Shown here piece after piece: positions 9,076 through 16,046 of a stretch of 17,359 nt of DNA (position 1 is the first letter of the stretch; every line of letters starts with the position of its first letter). The notes beneath the pieces were generated by a model. The model made no database searches. It saw only the letters and a list, made by a program, of their open reading frames with translations, and had not been told where the DNA came from. The stretch covers positions 1-17,359 of the forward strand of contig CAZCBN010000065.1 in the NCBI GenBank assembly GCA_964496975.1, in the 5' to 3' direction. This stretch comes from CAZCBN01 sp964496975. GTDB taxonomy: Bacteria > Planctomycetota > Phycisphaerae > Phycisphaerales > UBA1924. Position numbers and translations under genes: made by a program.

Positions 9076-11982
9076 TCACCCCCGCGCCGCGGCGAGCAGT
9101 TCCCGCGTCTGCTTGCGCAAAAGGCTCAGGATCGCGGGGGCGGCGGCCCCGACCGTGAAGGCCAGCATGATCGCCCAGCCGATGAGCACGGGCCGCGCGG
9201 GGACGGCGAGCACGAGGTCGAGCCCGAGCAGCATCTGATAGATGCGTTGCCCCGCCCACGCGCCCTGCACGCCCATCAGCGTCCCGACGAGCCCGGCGGT
9301 GACGCCGATGACAATCGCCTCGCCCAGCACGAGGCGGGTGAGCAGCGCCTTCTGCCCGCCGATGGCCCGCAGCACGCCGAACTCAAACCGCCGCGCCTCG
9401 ATGCCCGCCATCACAAGGTTGGCGACGCCGAAGCACGCGACGAGCATGCTGACGACCGCGACCGCGCTGAAGACAACGAGCGAGCCGCCGACGAACTTGG
9501 TGATCTCCTGCTTGATGCGCCGCCCGCTGTCGGCGTCCAGCACGCCGTAGCCGAGCAGCGCGTCGCGCATCTGCTTCACCGCCCAGCGGTCGGGCGCGGC
9601 GCCCGCCTGGGGCGAGGCGGCGGCGGCGAGCTCCTGCGTCTTCTCCCAGTCCCACTTCACCTGGATGAGCTGGATGTTGCTGTTGCCGAAGCGTTCGAGC
9701 ATGTCGCCCCGGCTGCCGAAGACGGCGTGGATCGACTGGTCGATGTACTCCTCGCCGATGTTGAAGAACTTGCTCGCCATCTCCAGACCCGGGCTCGTGA
9801 CGACGCCCACGATCTCGAACGTGTGCGGCGTGCCGCGGTCGTACAGCGTGATGCTGTCGCCCACGCCCAGGCCCTTGCTCTGCTGGAACTCCTTGCCCAC
9901 GATCACCGCCCCGCCGGCCTCGAGCCGCCGCAGCGCGTCGTCGCGCTCGCCCTCGAAGAACGTCAGGCTGACCATGTCGAAGAACTCGCGCGGCTCAAAC
10001 GCGATGAACGTGGTGCTGTAGTCCGTCAGGCCCGTGACCTCGAACGCGTCGGTGTCCACCGGGTGCAGCGTGATGGCGCAGGTGTCGGCGACGAAGGGCA
10101 GACGCTCCAGCCGGCCCTTGGCTTCCGGCGGCAGGCGCAGGCCGTTGACGAACGCGTCGGGGAACTCGATCTTGCCGACCCAGTCCCGCAGCACGCTGCC
10201 GCCGTTGCTCCAGATCGCGATCATGAGCGCGAGGCCCGCCATCATCGCCCCCGCCGTGAAGCCGTGGCGGAAGGGCGTCGCCTCGATCGTGCGGCCCAGC
10301 ATGCCCGCGGGCAGCCGCAGCAACGCGCTGATGGGCCCCGCGAGCACTCGCACCACCAGCACCGTCGCCGGCACGCTCAGCAGGAAATAGCCCACAAACA
10401 TCGCGGGCAATCCCGTCGTCGCGTAGCCCCAGAAGAGCACGTCCTTGTTGGGCGACAGCCCCACGATCACCGCCTGCACCACAAGCCCCAGCACGCCGAA
10501 CCCGAGCACGCGCCAGAGGTGCGCCGGCCGCGGCGGCTCGGCCCGGCCGGTCAGGCCGCGCAGCGGGCTCATCCGCGCCACCTGCCACGCGGGCCACGCC
10601 GCGCCGAGCAGACCCGACGCCACCGACCCCAGCACCGCGAGGCTCAGGCTGTCCGGCGGCACGACGAGCCCCGTCGGCACATAGTCGTGGTACACGGTCA
10701 CCATGATCCAGGCAAAGCCGATGCCCAGCGGCGTGCCCAGCGCCGCCCCCATCCCGCCGATCAGCAGGCCCGTCGCGAGCTGCGACAGCGCCATCTGACC
10801 CCGCCCCGCGCCGATGCACCGCAGGATGGCGAGCGCCCGCTGCTGCTCTGCAACGCCCGTCGTCAGCCCCGTCATGATGATGAACGACGCGGACAGAAAC
10901 GCCAGCACGCTCGCGAGGACGAAGCCGATCTGGTTGCCCGCGAGGTTTCGGTCGAGCTGGCTCGTCACCTTCGCCGTCGTCTGGAGCACCACGCCCTCGG
11001 GCAGCTCGGGCTGTCGCCTCGCCAGCACGTCCTCGGCGGACGCGCCCGGCCGCAGGTCAAGCTCGATGCGCGTCAGCCCGCCGCCGCCGCCGCCGCTCGC
11101 GGCGCGGATGGTCTCAAGCCCGACAAACGCCTGCGGCATGCCGCCCAGCGGGGGCGGCTCGGCGATGCCCACGACCGTGAGCCGTGCGCTCGGCCGGATA
11201 AGCCTCACCCACTTGGCGATCGTCCCCTCGCGCAGCCCAAACTGCCGCTCGATCCGCTCGTACTCAATGCCGAGCTCGGGCCGCCGGATGAGCTCGATCG
11301 TGTCGCCCGGCCGCACGCCCACGTCGGCGTTGATCGCCGCGGCCCGGGCCACGTCCGTTGCGGCGAGCGACCCGGGCACCTCGGGCGCGGGACGCTCCAG
11401 GTAATCCACCTCGGTGCCCGGCGTCACAAAGGCGTCGTCCGCGGCGCGGGCCGCGACAAACGAGTGGCTCAGCCGCTCGGCGAGCAGCGCGTCGAGCACC
11501 ACCTCGCCCGGCGCCTCCGGCAGCCGGCCGGCGAGCAGCGTGAGCGGCCGCGCTGCGAACTCCGCGTCCACATCCACGCCGTTGCCAAAGCCCGTCGAGA
11601 CAAACTCCTGCGTCCGGCGCACGAAACCCTGCCCAGACGCTCCACCAGACGCCCCACGAGACGGCACGAGCACGCCCGCCTGCCACCGCACGGCGATGGG
11701 CTCGCGCACCTGCGGCAGCGCCGCCTCCACCTCGGGCCACGACCGCACCACGTCCAGCACCGCCGCGGGGAACGTGCCGCCGCGGCCCGACGCCGTGATG
11801 CGCAGGTCGCTTTTGCCCACCTGTGTCTGCAACTGCGCCGCGACCGCGCCGTTCGCCGAGGCGATGGCGCACGCCACCGCGGCGATCAGCGACGCCGACA
11901 GCGTCACCGCCGCCAGCAGCAGCACCGCCCGGCTAGGCCGCGCTGACAGACTGCTGATAGCGAGACGCCACGCCGCCCGCAT
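9076..11982 (-). CDS. ABC transporter permease with two FtsX-type domains
   Basis: The 968-residue membrane protein has an N-terminal span (about residues 19-42), a large extracytoplasmic domain (about 45-345) and a first FtsX block of spans (about 350-470) containing VAEQQRALAILRCIGAGRGQ. A middle region with further spans and a second soluble domain follows, then a C-terminal FtsX block (about 840-955) with EARRFEFGVLRAIGGQK. This duplicated layout is that of long FtsX/MacB-type permeases, which use ATP for lipoprotein release, efflux or mechanotransmission. Start ATG 11980-11982 has GGAGG 6 bases upstream; a TTG six codons earlier is less likely. It overlaps the ATPase gene by 50 bases, so the two are translationally linked. 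No membrane fusion protein gene is nearby. The substrate is unknown. Confidence 0.93.
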   Translation of the reverse strand: MRAAWRLAISSLSARPSRAVLLLAAVTLSASLIAAVACAIASANGAVAAQLQTQVGKSDLRITASGRGGTFPAAVLDVVRSWPEVEAALPQVREPIAVRWQAGVLVPSRGASGGASGQGFVRRTQEFVSTGFGNGVDVDAEFAARPLTLLAGRLPEAPGEVVLDALLAERLSHSFVAARAADDAFVTPGTEVDYLERPAPEVPGSLAATDVARAAAINADVGVRPGDTIELIRRPELGIEYERIERQFGLREGTIAKWVRLIRPSARLTVVGIAEPPPLGGMPQAFVGLETIRAASGGGGGGLTRIELDLRPGASAEDVLARRQPELPEGVVLQTTAKVTSQLDRNLAGNQIGFVLASVLAFLSASFIIMTGLTTGVAEQQRALAILRCIGAGRGQMALSQLATGLLIGGMGAALGTPLGIGFAWIMVTVYHDYVPTGLVVPPDSLSLAVLGSVASGLLGAAWPAWQVARMSPLRGLTGRAEPPRPAHLWRVLGFGVLGLVVQAVIVGLSPNKDVLFWGYATTGLPAMFVGYFLLSVPATVLVVRVLAGPISALLRLPAGMLGRTIEATPFRHGFTAGAMMAGLALMIAIWSNGGSVLRDWVGKIEFPDAFVNGLRLPPEAKGRLERLPFVADTCAITLHPVDTDAFEVTGLTDYSTTFIAFEPREFFDMVSLTFFEGERDDALRRLEAGGAVIVGKEFQQSKGLGVGDSITLYDRGTPHTFEIVGVVTSPGLEMASKFFNIGEEYIDQSIHAVFGSRGDMLERFGNSNIQLIQVKWDWEKTQELAAAASPQAGAAPDRWAVKQMRDALLGYGVLDADSGRRIKQEITKFVGGSLVVFSAVAVVSMLVACFGVANLVMAGIEARRFEFGVLRAIGGQKALLTRLVLGEAIVIGVTAGLVGTLMGVQGAWAGQRIYQMLLGLDLVLAVPARPVLIGWAIMLAFTVGAAAPAILSLLRKQTRELLAAARG

Positions 11983-12667
11983 CGAGCCCCTCCGTCTCAA
12001 TCCACCCGTGCACCCGGCCGTCGCGGATGACGCAGATCCGCTCGCAGTTCGCCGCGGCCGCGGGCTCGTGCGTCACCATCACCACCGTCGTCTCCCGCTC
12101 GCGGGCGAGCTCCGCGAGCAGTCGCCAGAGCTTGCCGCTCGTCGCGCTATCCAGCGCCCCGGTCGGCTCGTCCGCCAGGATGACGGGCGGCGAATACAGC
12201 AAAGCCCGGCAGATCGCGACGCGCTGCTGCTCGCCCCCGCTCAGCGCCTCGGGCCGATGGTCGGCCCGCGACGAAAGCCCGAGCCGCTCCAGCAGCTCGC
12301 CGCTGCGTTGCCGCAGCGTGCCCCGCGGGTCGCCCGCCAGCAGACCGGGCAGCTCGATGTTCTCCTGCGCCGTGAGCGTCGGGATCAGGTTGAACTGCTG
12401 AAAAATGACGCCGATCCCGCGGCGGCGAAACACCGTCGCCTCGCGGTCGTTCATCCGATCGATCCGCTGGCCGGCGATCTCGATCTCGCCCCGGTCGGGC
12501 CGGTCCAGCGCAGCGAGCAGGTGCAGCAGCGTGGTCTTCCCGCTGCCGCTCTGCCCCATCACCGCGAAGAAGCCGGGCCCGCGCACCTCAAGGTCGATCC
12601 CGCGCAGGGCATGCACCGGACTCCCGCCGAGTCGGTACGTCTTTTCCACCCCTCGGCAAACAATCAT
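11933..12667 (-). CDS. ABC transporter ATP-binding protein (LolD/MacB-type)
   Basis: The 244-residue ATPase has Walker A GQSGSGKTT (38-46), the Q-loop FQQFNLIPTLTAQEN (89-103), signature LSGGEQQR (142-149), Walker B VILADEPTGALD (162-173) and switch His in VMVTHEP (196-202). The FNLIPTLTAxEN string and the DEPTGALD string are typical of the LolD/MacB/FtsE group that partners FtsX-type permeases, which agrees with the overlapping permease gene downstream. I placed the start at ATG 12665-12667 because MIVCRGVEKTYRL is the normal beginning of such a domain. The frame is open 29 codons further upstream, but that part is Arg/Gly-rich with no similarity. No strong ribosome binding site is seen. It should be cytoplasmic, bound to the permease. 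Confidence 0.95.
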   Translation of the reverse strand: MIVCRGVEKTYRLGGSPVHALRGIDLEVRGPGFFAVMGQSGSGKTTLLHLLAALDRPDRGEIEIAGQRIDRMNDREATVFRRRGIGVIFQQFNLIPTLTAQENIELPGLLAGDPRGTLRQRSGELLERLGLSSRADHRPEALSGGEQQRVAICRALLYSPPVILADEPTGALDSATSGKLWRLLAELARERETTVVMVTHEPAAAANCERICVIRDGRVHGWIETEGLDAGGVASRYQQSVSAA

Positions 12668-12856
12668 GCCAGCATCCCAGAGCCCCCGCCCAGCGCGGCG
12701 CTCATGACACCCGGGAACGGGCACACATCTACCCGTCCCACGCCGACCCCGCACCGACCCTCAGGCCGACTCGCCCGGCCTCGCCGCCGCGAGGCAACGC
12801 CCCCGCTCCCCCGCAAGCCACGCGGGGCCGGTAGGAATCCGCCGCCGGGCTCCCGC
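12668..12856. other. Intergenic region between gcvH and the ABC operon
   Basis: This 189-base gap is between two minus-strand genes. It holds a hairpin, CCCCGC-AAGCCAC-GCGGGG (12809-12827), 30 bases after the gcvH stop. The hairpin lacks a T run, so it is only a weak terminator candidate. No recognisable promoter was found for the ABC operon. Confidence 0.35.
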
Positions 12857-13234
12857 TCAGCCGTGGAGCTTTTCATACGCCGCGGCGTCAAGGAGCGATT
12901 CAACCGCCGCGGGATTCTCGGGCCGCAGCTTCACGAGCCACCCGGTGCCGAAGGGGTCCTCGTTCACAAGGCCCGGGCTCGCGGCCAGCCCCGCGTTCAC
13001 CTCGACCACTTCGCCGGCGATGCCGGAGTAGATGTCGCTCGTCGTCTTGACGCTCTCCACCTCGCCCACGATGTCGCCGGCCTTTACCCGGGTGCCCTTC
13101 GGCTTCATCTGCACGAAGGTGATGTCCGTGAGTTGCTCCACGGCGAACCGCGTGATCCCGAGCACCACGAGGCCCCCTTCGGTCTTGTGCCACTCGTGGC
13201 TCTCGCTGTACCGCCGATCGGTCGGAACGCTCAT
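12857..13234 (-). CDS. gcvH: Glycine cleavage system H protein
   Basis: GcvH carries the lipoyl arm that moves the aminomethyl group from the P protein to the T protein and electrons to the L protein. The product has 125 residues, the normal length. Motifs seen: YSESHEWHK (9-17), VVLGITRFAVEQLTDITFV (23-41), and the lipoylation site GEVESVKTTSDIYSGIAG (57-74) with Lys63 as the modified residue. NEDPFGTGWLVKL (91-103) is the usual C-terminal motif. Start ATG 13232-13234 has a clear GGAGG (13242-13246) 7 bases upstream. No gcvT, gcvP or lipoylation gene is present in the window, so it is separated here from its partners. It is divergent from the TIM-barrel gene. Confidence 0.96.
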   Translation of the reverse strand: MSVPTDRRYSESHEWHKTEGGLVVLGITRFAVEQLTDITFVQMKPKGTRVKAGDIVGEVESVKTTSDIYSGIAGEVVEVNAGLAASPGLVNEDPFGTGWLVKLRPENPAAVESLLDAAAYEKLHG

Positions 13235-13441
13235 CGACTCGCCTCCACGCCAAGGGCCGCCCGCGTCGCGCGCCGCCGTGTCCTACCGCCGGTCCGCGCC
13301 GCCGCATGCTACCGCCGCCCCGCCCCCCGGGGCCACGCCGGGCCGCCCGGCCCTTCCCCAGGGCCCCCGCCGCGACAACCTGACCCGCGGGGCGGGGCCC
13401 GATCCGTCGCGCCACCGCCGGCGGGGGTATTCTCCCGCACG
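13235..13441. other. Divergent intergenic region, gcvH / TIM-barrel gene
   Basis: These 207 bases must hold promoters for both flanking genes. The sequence is extremely GC-rich, with a hairpin GGCCCT-TCCCC-AGGGCC (13349-13365). The only AT-rich spot is TATTCT at 13428, just before the plus-strand start. No -10/-35 pair was found for gcvH, and no glycine riboswitch could be made out. Confidence 0.35.
13428..13433 (+). promoter_or_regulatory. TATTCT box 8 bases before the TIM-barrel gene start
   Basis: TATTCT lies 8 bases upstream of ATG 13442 and no Shine-Dalgarno is present. The position fits a leaderless -10 element. It also sits in the loop of a small GCGGG...CCCGC inverted repeat. No -35 was recognised. 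Confidence 0.35.
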
Positions 13442-14335
13442 ATGCTGCTTGCCTGCACCGCAAGGTCGATCGCCCCCCTCCTCAAGCCGCGCGGCAACAG
13501 CGCGCCCAAGCTGAAGCTCGCCGACCTGCCGCGCTACGTCCGCGACGAACTGGGCCTCTCGGGCCTCGCCCTCTCCACCGACCTGCTCACCGGCAGCACG
13601 CCCGACCGACTCACCGCCTTCCGCGAGCGGGCCGACAAGTCGGCCTGCGCCTGCCTCCTTCTCATGGAGCCCAACGCCCTCCCCTTCGGCGACCCCGACC
13701 TTGACAAGGGCGACGCCGCCATCGACCGCGCCCGCCGCGTCGTCGAGGCCGCCGCCCTGCTCGGCTGCAACTCCGCCAGCATCCGCCTCGACGCCAAGTT
13801 CCACAACAAGCCCGCCGAGGACGACGAGACCATCGACCGCGTCGCCGAGCGCATCCGCGACGTGATGCGCGTCGCCGAGCGCCGCGAGATCAACCTGCTC
13901 ATCAGCCCCCACCAGGGCCTGACGCACACGCCCGAGCGCCTCACCGACCTCATCAAGAAAATCGGCGGCTTCCGCGTCGGCACCCTCCCAGACTTCAAAG
14001 ACGCCGTCGACTCGGGCGACCCCGCCACCTACCTCCGCCGCCTCACGCCCTACGCCTCCGCCGTCCTCGCCAGCACCTTTGAGTTCGGCGAGGCCGCGCC
14101 CGCCGAGCCCGACGACGACAAGCCCGGCTCCCTCGAAGACCTCGCCGACATGCTCATGAGCAGCGAGGCCGCGCCCCACCTGACCTACGACCTCCAGCCG
14201 CTCGTCGACGCCATCAACACCGTCGGCTTTGACGGCACCCTCGCCATCGACTTCCGCGGCCCCACCGACGGCACCCTCGGCGTCATGCAAAGCCGCGAGG
14301 CCCTCGAAGCCGCCCTCGAGTCCCTCGCCGAATAA
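13442..14335 (+). CDS. TIM-barrel protein, sugar phosphate isomerase/epimerase-like, degenerate metal site
   Basis: The 297-residue product begins MLLACTARSIAPLLK. Features resembling the xylose isomerase-like / AP endonuclease 2 TIM barrel are LPRYVRDELGLSGLAL (29-44), LGCNSASIRLD (107-117), ERREINLLISPHQGL (146-160), GGFRVGTLPDF (175-185), YLRRLTPYASAVLAS (197-211) and GFDGTLAIDFRG (262-273). Active members use Glu, Asp, His and Glu metal ligands. Here Glu of the LxIENHG strand is Ser155 (LLISPHQG), the His strand reads AVLAS, and the last Glu is Asp270. Only the Asp of TLPDF (184) seems kept, so catalysis is doubtful. The same frame stays open far upstream, but the homology starts at this ATG. 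An acidic stretch at 222-226 is a loop. The function is unknown; a binding or regulatory role is possible. Confidence 0.82.
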   Translation: MLLACTARSIAPLLKPRGNSAPKLKLADLPRYVRDELGLSGLALSTDLLTGSTPDRLTAFRERADKSACACLLLMEPNALPFGDPDLDKGDAAIDRARRVVEAAALLGCNSASIRLDAKFHNKPAEDDETIDRVAERIRDVMRVAERREINLLISPHQGLTHTPERLTDLIKKIGGFRVGTLPDFKDAVDSGDPATYLRRLTPYASAVLASTFEFGEAAPAEPDDDKPGSLEDLADMLMSSEAAPHLTYDLQPLVDAINTVGFDGTLAIDFRGPTDGTLGVMQSREALEAALESLAE

Positions 14336-14375
14336 CGCCCCGCTCGTCCACCTCCGCCCAACTCCACCCAGCTCG

Positions 14376-14394
14376 CCCGGCTCTCCGAGCCGCC
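14376..14394 (+). repeat. Palindromic repeat copy 7 (intergenic, core only)
   Basis: CCCGGCTC-TCC-GAGCCGCC has the same 6-bp inner stem and TCC loop as the uvrA copies but lacks the TGGGTRG flank. It lies 40 bases after the TIM-barrel gene stop. Confidence 0.7.
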
Positions 14395-14570
14395 CGGCCC
14401 CGTCCTCCCCCTCTTTGCGTCGCCTCCCCTCCCCGCTCCCCCGCGGCACCCGCCCTCTTCCCACTCCCATCGCCCCCGCCCTTGCCCCCCGCCCCGCCGC
14501 GCGGCACACTGCACTGTCCACGCGCCCCGACCTCCGGGCGCCCCGCCGGCCAAGTGCCCCTCCCCCCGCC

Positions 14571-14624
14571 CAGCCCATCCACGCCCAGCCCATCCACGCC
14601 CAGCCCATCCACGCCCAGCCCATC
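14571..14624 (+). repeat. 15-base tandem repeat just upstream of cmk
   Basis: The unit CAGCCCATCCACGCC occurs three times without change (14571, 14586, 14601), followed by a partial unit CAGCCCATC ending at 14624. The array ends directly against the GAGG ribosome binding site of cmk. Confidence 0.9.
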
Positions 14625-14635
14625 GAGGATCCGCC

Positions 14636-15436
14636 GTGCCCCTCACCACCGCCCCCTCTCGCCCTGCAACAATCGCCGTCGACCTGCACCACGCCCCCGA
14701 AGCCCCGCCCCACACGCCCGTGACCGCCGACTACCCCCTCATCATCACCATCGACGGCCCCGCCGGCACCGGCAAGTCCACCGTCGCCCGCCGCCTCGCC
14801 GAGCGGCTGGGCCTGGAGTTCCTCGACACCGGCGCCATGTACCGCGCCGCCGCCGCCATCGCCATCGACCGAGGCCACGAGGCCGCCGTCCGCGCCGGCC
14901 ACACCGCCGACTGGCTGCAACTCGTCCTCGAGGCCGACCTGCACTTTGACTGGCGCACCCGCCCGCCCGCCGTCCTCGCCTGGCTCCGCCCGATGGACGA
15001 CCGCATCCGCGACCACGACGTCACCGCCCTCGTCAGCGTCGTCGCCGCCGTCGCCCCACTCCGCAAGCACATGGTGCAAAAGCAGCGCATCATCGGCCAC
15101 CAGCACCCGCGCCTCGTCACCGAGGGCCGCGACCAGGGCTCCGTCGTCTTCCCCGACGCGCCCGTCAAGTTCTACCTCGACGCACGCCCCGAGGTCCGCG
15201 CCCAGCGCCGCGCCGACCAGCTCCGCGCCCACGGCCGCGACGTCGACCTCAACGCCCTGCTCGCCGACATCGTCCGCCGCGACCACCTCGACAGCACCCG
15301 CCCCGACGGGCCCCTCACCTGCCCCGCCGACGCCGTGCGAGTCGACACCTCAACCCTCATGCTCGACGAGGTCGTCACCACCCTCGAGCACACCACCCGC
15401 CAGCGCGTCGCCGACCTCATCAACCGCGACGTCTAG
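14636..15436 (+). CDS. cmk: Cytidylate kinase
   Basis: Cmk phosphorylates CMP and dCMP with ATP in the cytoplasm. The product has 266 residues, with the P-loop ITIDGPAGTGKSTVARRL (37-54), FLDTGAMYRAAA (62-73), the CMP-binding EGRDQGSVVFPDAPVKFYLDA (163-183; most relatives read EGRDMGT), and the lid motif RRDHLDSTR...PL (214-227). The start is GTG 14636-14638, with GAGG 7 bases upstream. This gives an unusual N-terminal extension of about 34 residues, rich in Pro, Ala and His, before the kinase fold. A GTG at residue 29 would give a more ordinary start but has no better ribosome site. The gene is preceded by a tandem repeat and followed after 6 bases by palindromic repeat copy 8. Confidence 0.95.
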   Translation: MPLTTAPSRPATIAVDLHHAPEAPPHTPVTADYPLIITIDGPAGTGKSTVARRLAERLGLEFLDTGAMYRAAAAIAIDRGHEAAVRAGHTADWLQLVLEADLHFDWRTRPPAVLAWLRPMDDRIRDHDVTALVSVVAAVAPLRKHMVQKQRIIGHQHPRLVTEGRDQGSVVFPDAPVKFYLDARPEVRAQRRADQLRAHGRDVDLNALLADIVRRDHLDSTRPDGPLTCPADAVRVDTSTLMLDEVVTTLEHTTRQRVADLINRDV

Positions 15437-15442
15437 TGCTCC

Positions 15443-15468
15443 TGGGTAGGTCGGCTCTCCGAGCCGAC
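15443..15468 (+). repeat. Palindromic repeat copy 8 (intergenic, after cmk)
   Basis: TGGGTAG is followed by GTCGGCTC-TCC-GAGCCGAC, and the stem can extend to 9 bp by using the flanking G and C (15449-15469). It is identical to uvrA copy 4 over its 26 bases. It starts 6 bases after the cmk stop and may act as a transcript-end hairpin. Confidence 0.93.
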
Positions 15469-15487
15469 CCTTCCGGAACTCCCGCCC

Positions 15488-16000
15488 ATGCCGCCACCAA
15501 CCAAGCCCCCCCAGCACGCCGTCCTCTGGGCCATCCACGGCGGCCAAGACGGCAAGGGTGACGATCTCTACCTGCGGCAGTCCCTCATCGGCCTTGGCTG
15601 GTCACGGCTCGGCGACCTCTCGCTCCTGCCGCCGACCCGAGAAGCCTTCACCGCCTGTGTGTCCAGGCACGAACCAGGCCTAACCCCCCGCGCCGCCGCG
15701 GCCCGTGCCGGACAGTTGTTCCGCTTCGTGCACGAAGTGTCGTTGGGCGACTTCATCACCTATCACTGCGCGAAAGACCAAGAAGTTCACGTAGGCACGT
15801 TCGTCGGCGACTATCGCTACGACCCGGTCACCGCCCCGGAGTACGTCAATCTCCGCCGCGTCCAGTGGCTCGCAACGTTTCCGCGCGATCGCCTCTCAAG
15901 AACCGCTCGGCGAGAGAGCGACTGCTCATTGAGCTTCTTTCAGATCAAGACCCATGCCCAAGAGTTCCTCCAAGCGCTGACCACGCCGGACGCGAGCTGA
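15488..16000 (+). CDS. Stand-alone domain resembling the N-terminal reader of Mrr-type restriction proteins
   Basis: The product has 170 residues. The pattern LWAIHGGQDGKGDDLYL (13-29), LIGLGWSRLGDLS (33-45), REAF (51-54), AGQLFRFVHEVSLGDFI (74-90), VHVGTFVGDYRYDP (100-113), RVQWLATFPRD (124-134) and SFFQIKTHAQEFLQAL (149-164) follows, piece by piece, the N-terminal domain I know from Mrr-like restriction system proteins, thought to be a PUA/EVE-like reader of modified DNA. In those proteins an Mrr nuclease domain follows; here the protein ends right after the reader and none is encoded next to it. The codon usage looks less GC-biased than in its neighbours, a hint of transfer. Start ATG 15488 has only a weak GGA upstream. 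It converges on the phosphatase gene, 46 bases away. The role is unknown. Confidence 0.75.
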   Translation: MPPPTKPPQHAVLWAIHGGQDGKGDDLYLRQSLIGLGWSRLGDLSLLPPTREAFTACVSRHEPGLTPRAAAARAGQLFRFVHEVSLGDFITYHCAKDQEVHVGTFVGDYRYDPVTAPEYVNLRRVQWLATFPRDRLSRTARRESDCSLSFFQIKTHAQEFLQALTTPDAS

Positions 16001-16046
16001 CATCGTCCGCGGCCACTTCGTCGCTCGGCTCCCGCCCGTCGCTCCC

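Larger units (their letters stand above)
14336..14635. other. 300-base gap between the TIM-barrel gene and cmk
   Basis: The gap is very C-rich on the + strand, with many CCC/CCGCC runs. It holds palindromic repeat copy 7 near its start and a 15-base tandem repeat at its end, both listed separately. The stretch between them (about 14400-14565) shows no convincing gene; open frames there look like compositional accidents. No T-tailed terminator was found. Confidence 0.5.

Noticed and set aside
8974..11946. 990-codon open frame on the plus strand
   Set aside because: It is the exact antisense of the permease gene, rich in Arg, His and Gln, with no recognisable domain.
11414..13441. Open frame extending the TIM-barrel gene upstream by 676 codons
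   Set aside because: It runs antisense to the ABC genes and gcvH and has low-complexity sequence. The conserved protein begins at 13442.
12857..13441. Glycine cleavage operon or glycine riboswitch around gcvH
   Set aside because: No gcvT or gcvP neighbours are present, and no riboswitch-like conserved core could be made out in the upstream gap.
14571..14624. CRISPR array
   Set aside because: The 15-base units are directly adjacent with no spacers, and no cas genes are present.
13283..15286. 667-codon open frame on the minus strand
   Set aside because: It is antisense to the TIM-barrel gene and cmk and is rich in Gly, Ala, Glu and Val, the usual shadow of a high-GC gene.
15437..16046. Complete defence island
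   Set aside because: Only the reader-like gene is present; no nuclease, methyltransferase, integrase or other defence gene lies beside it.
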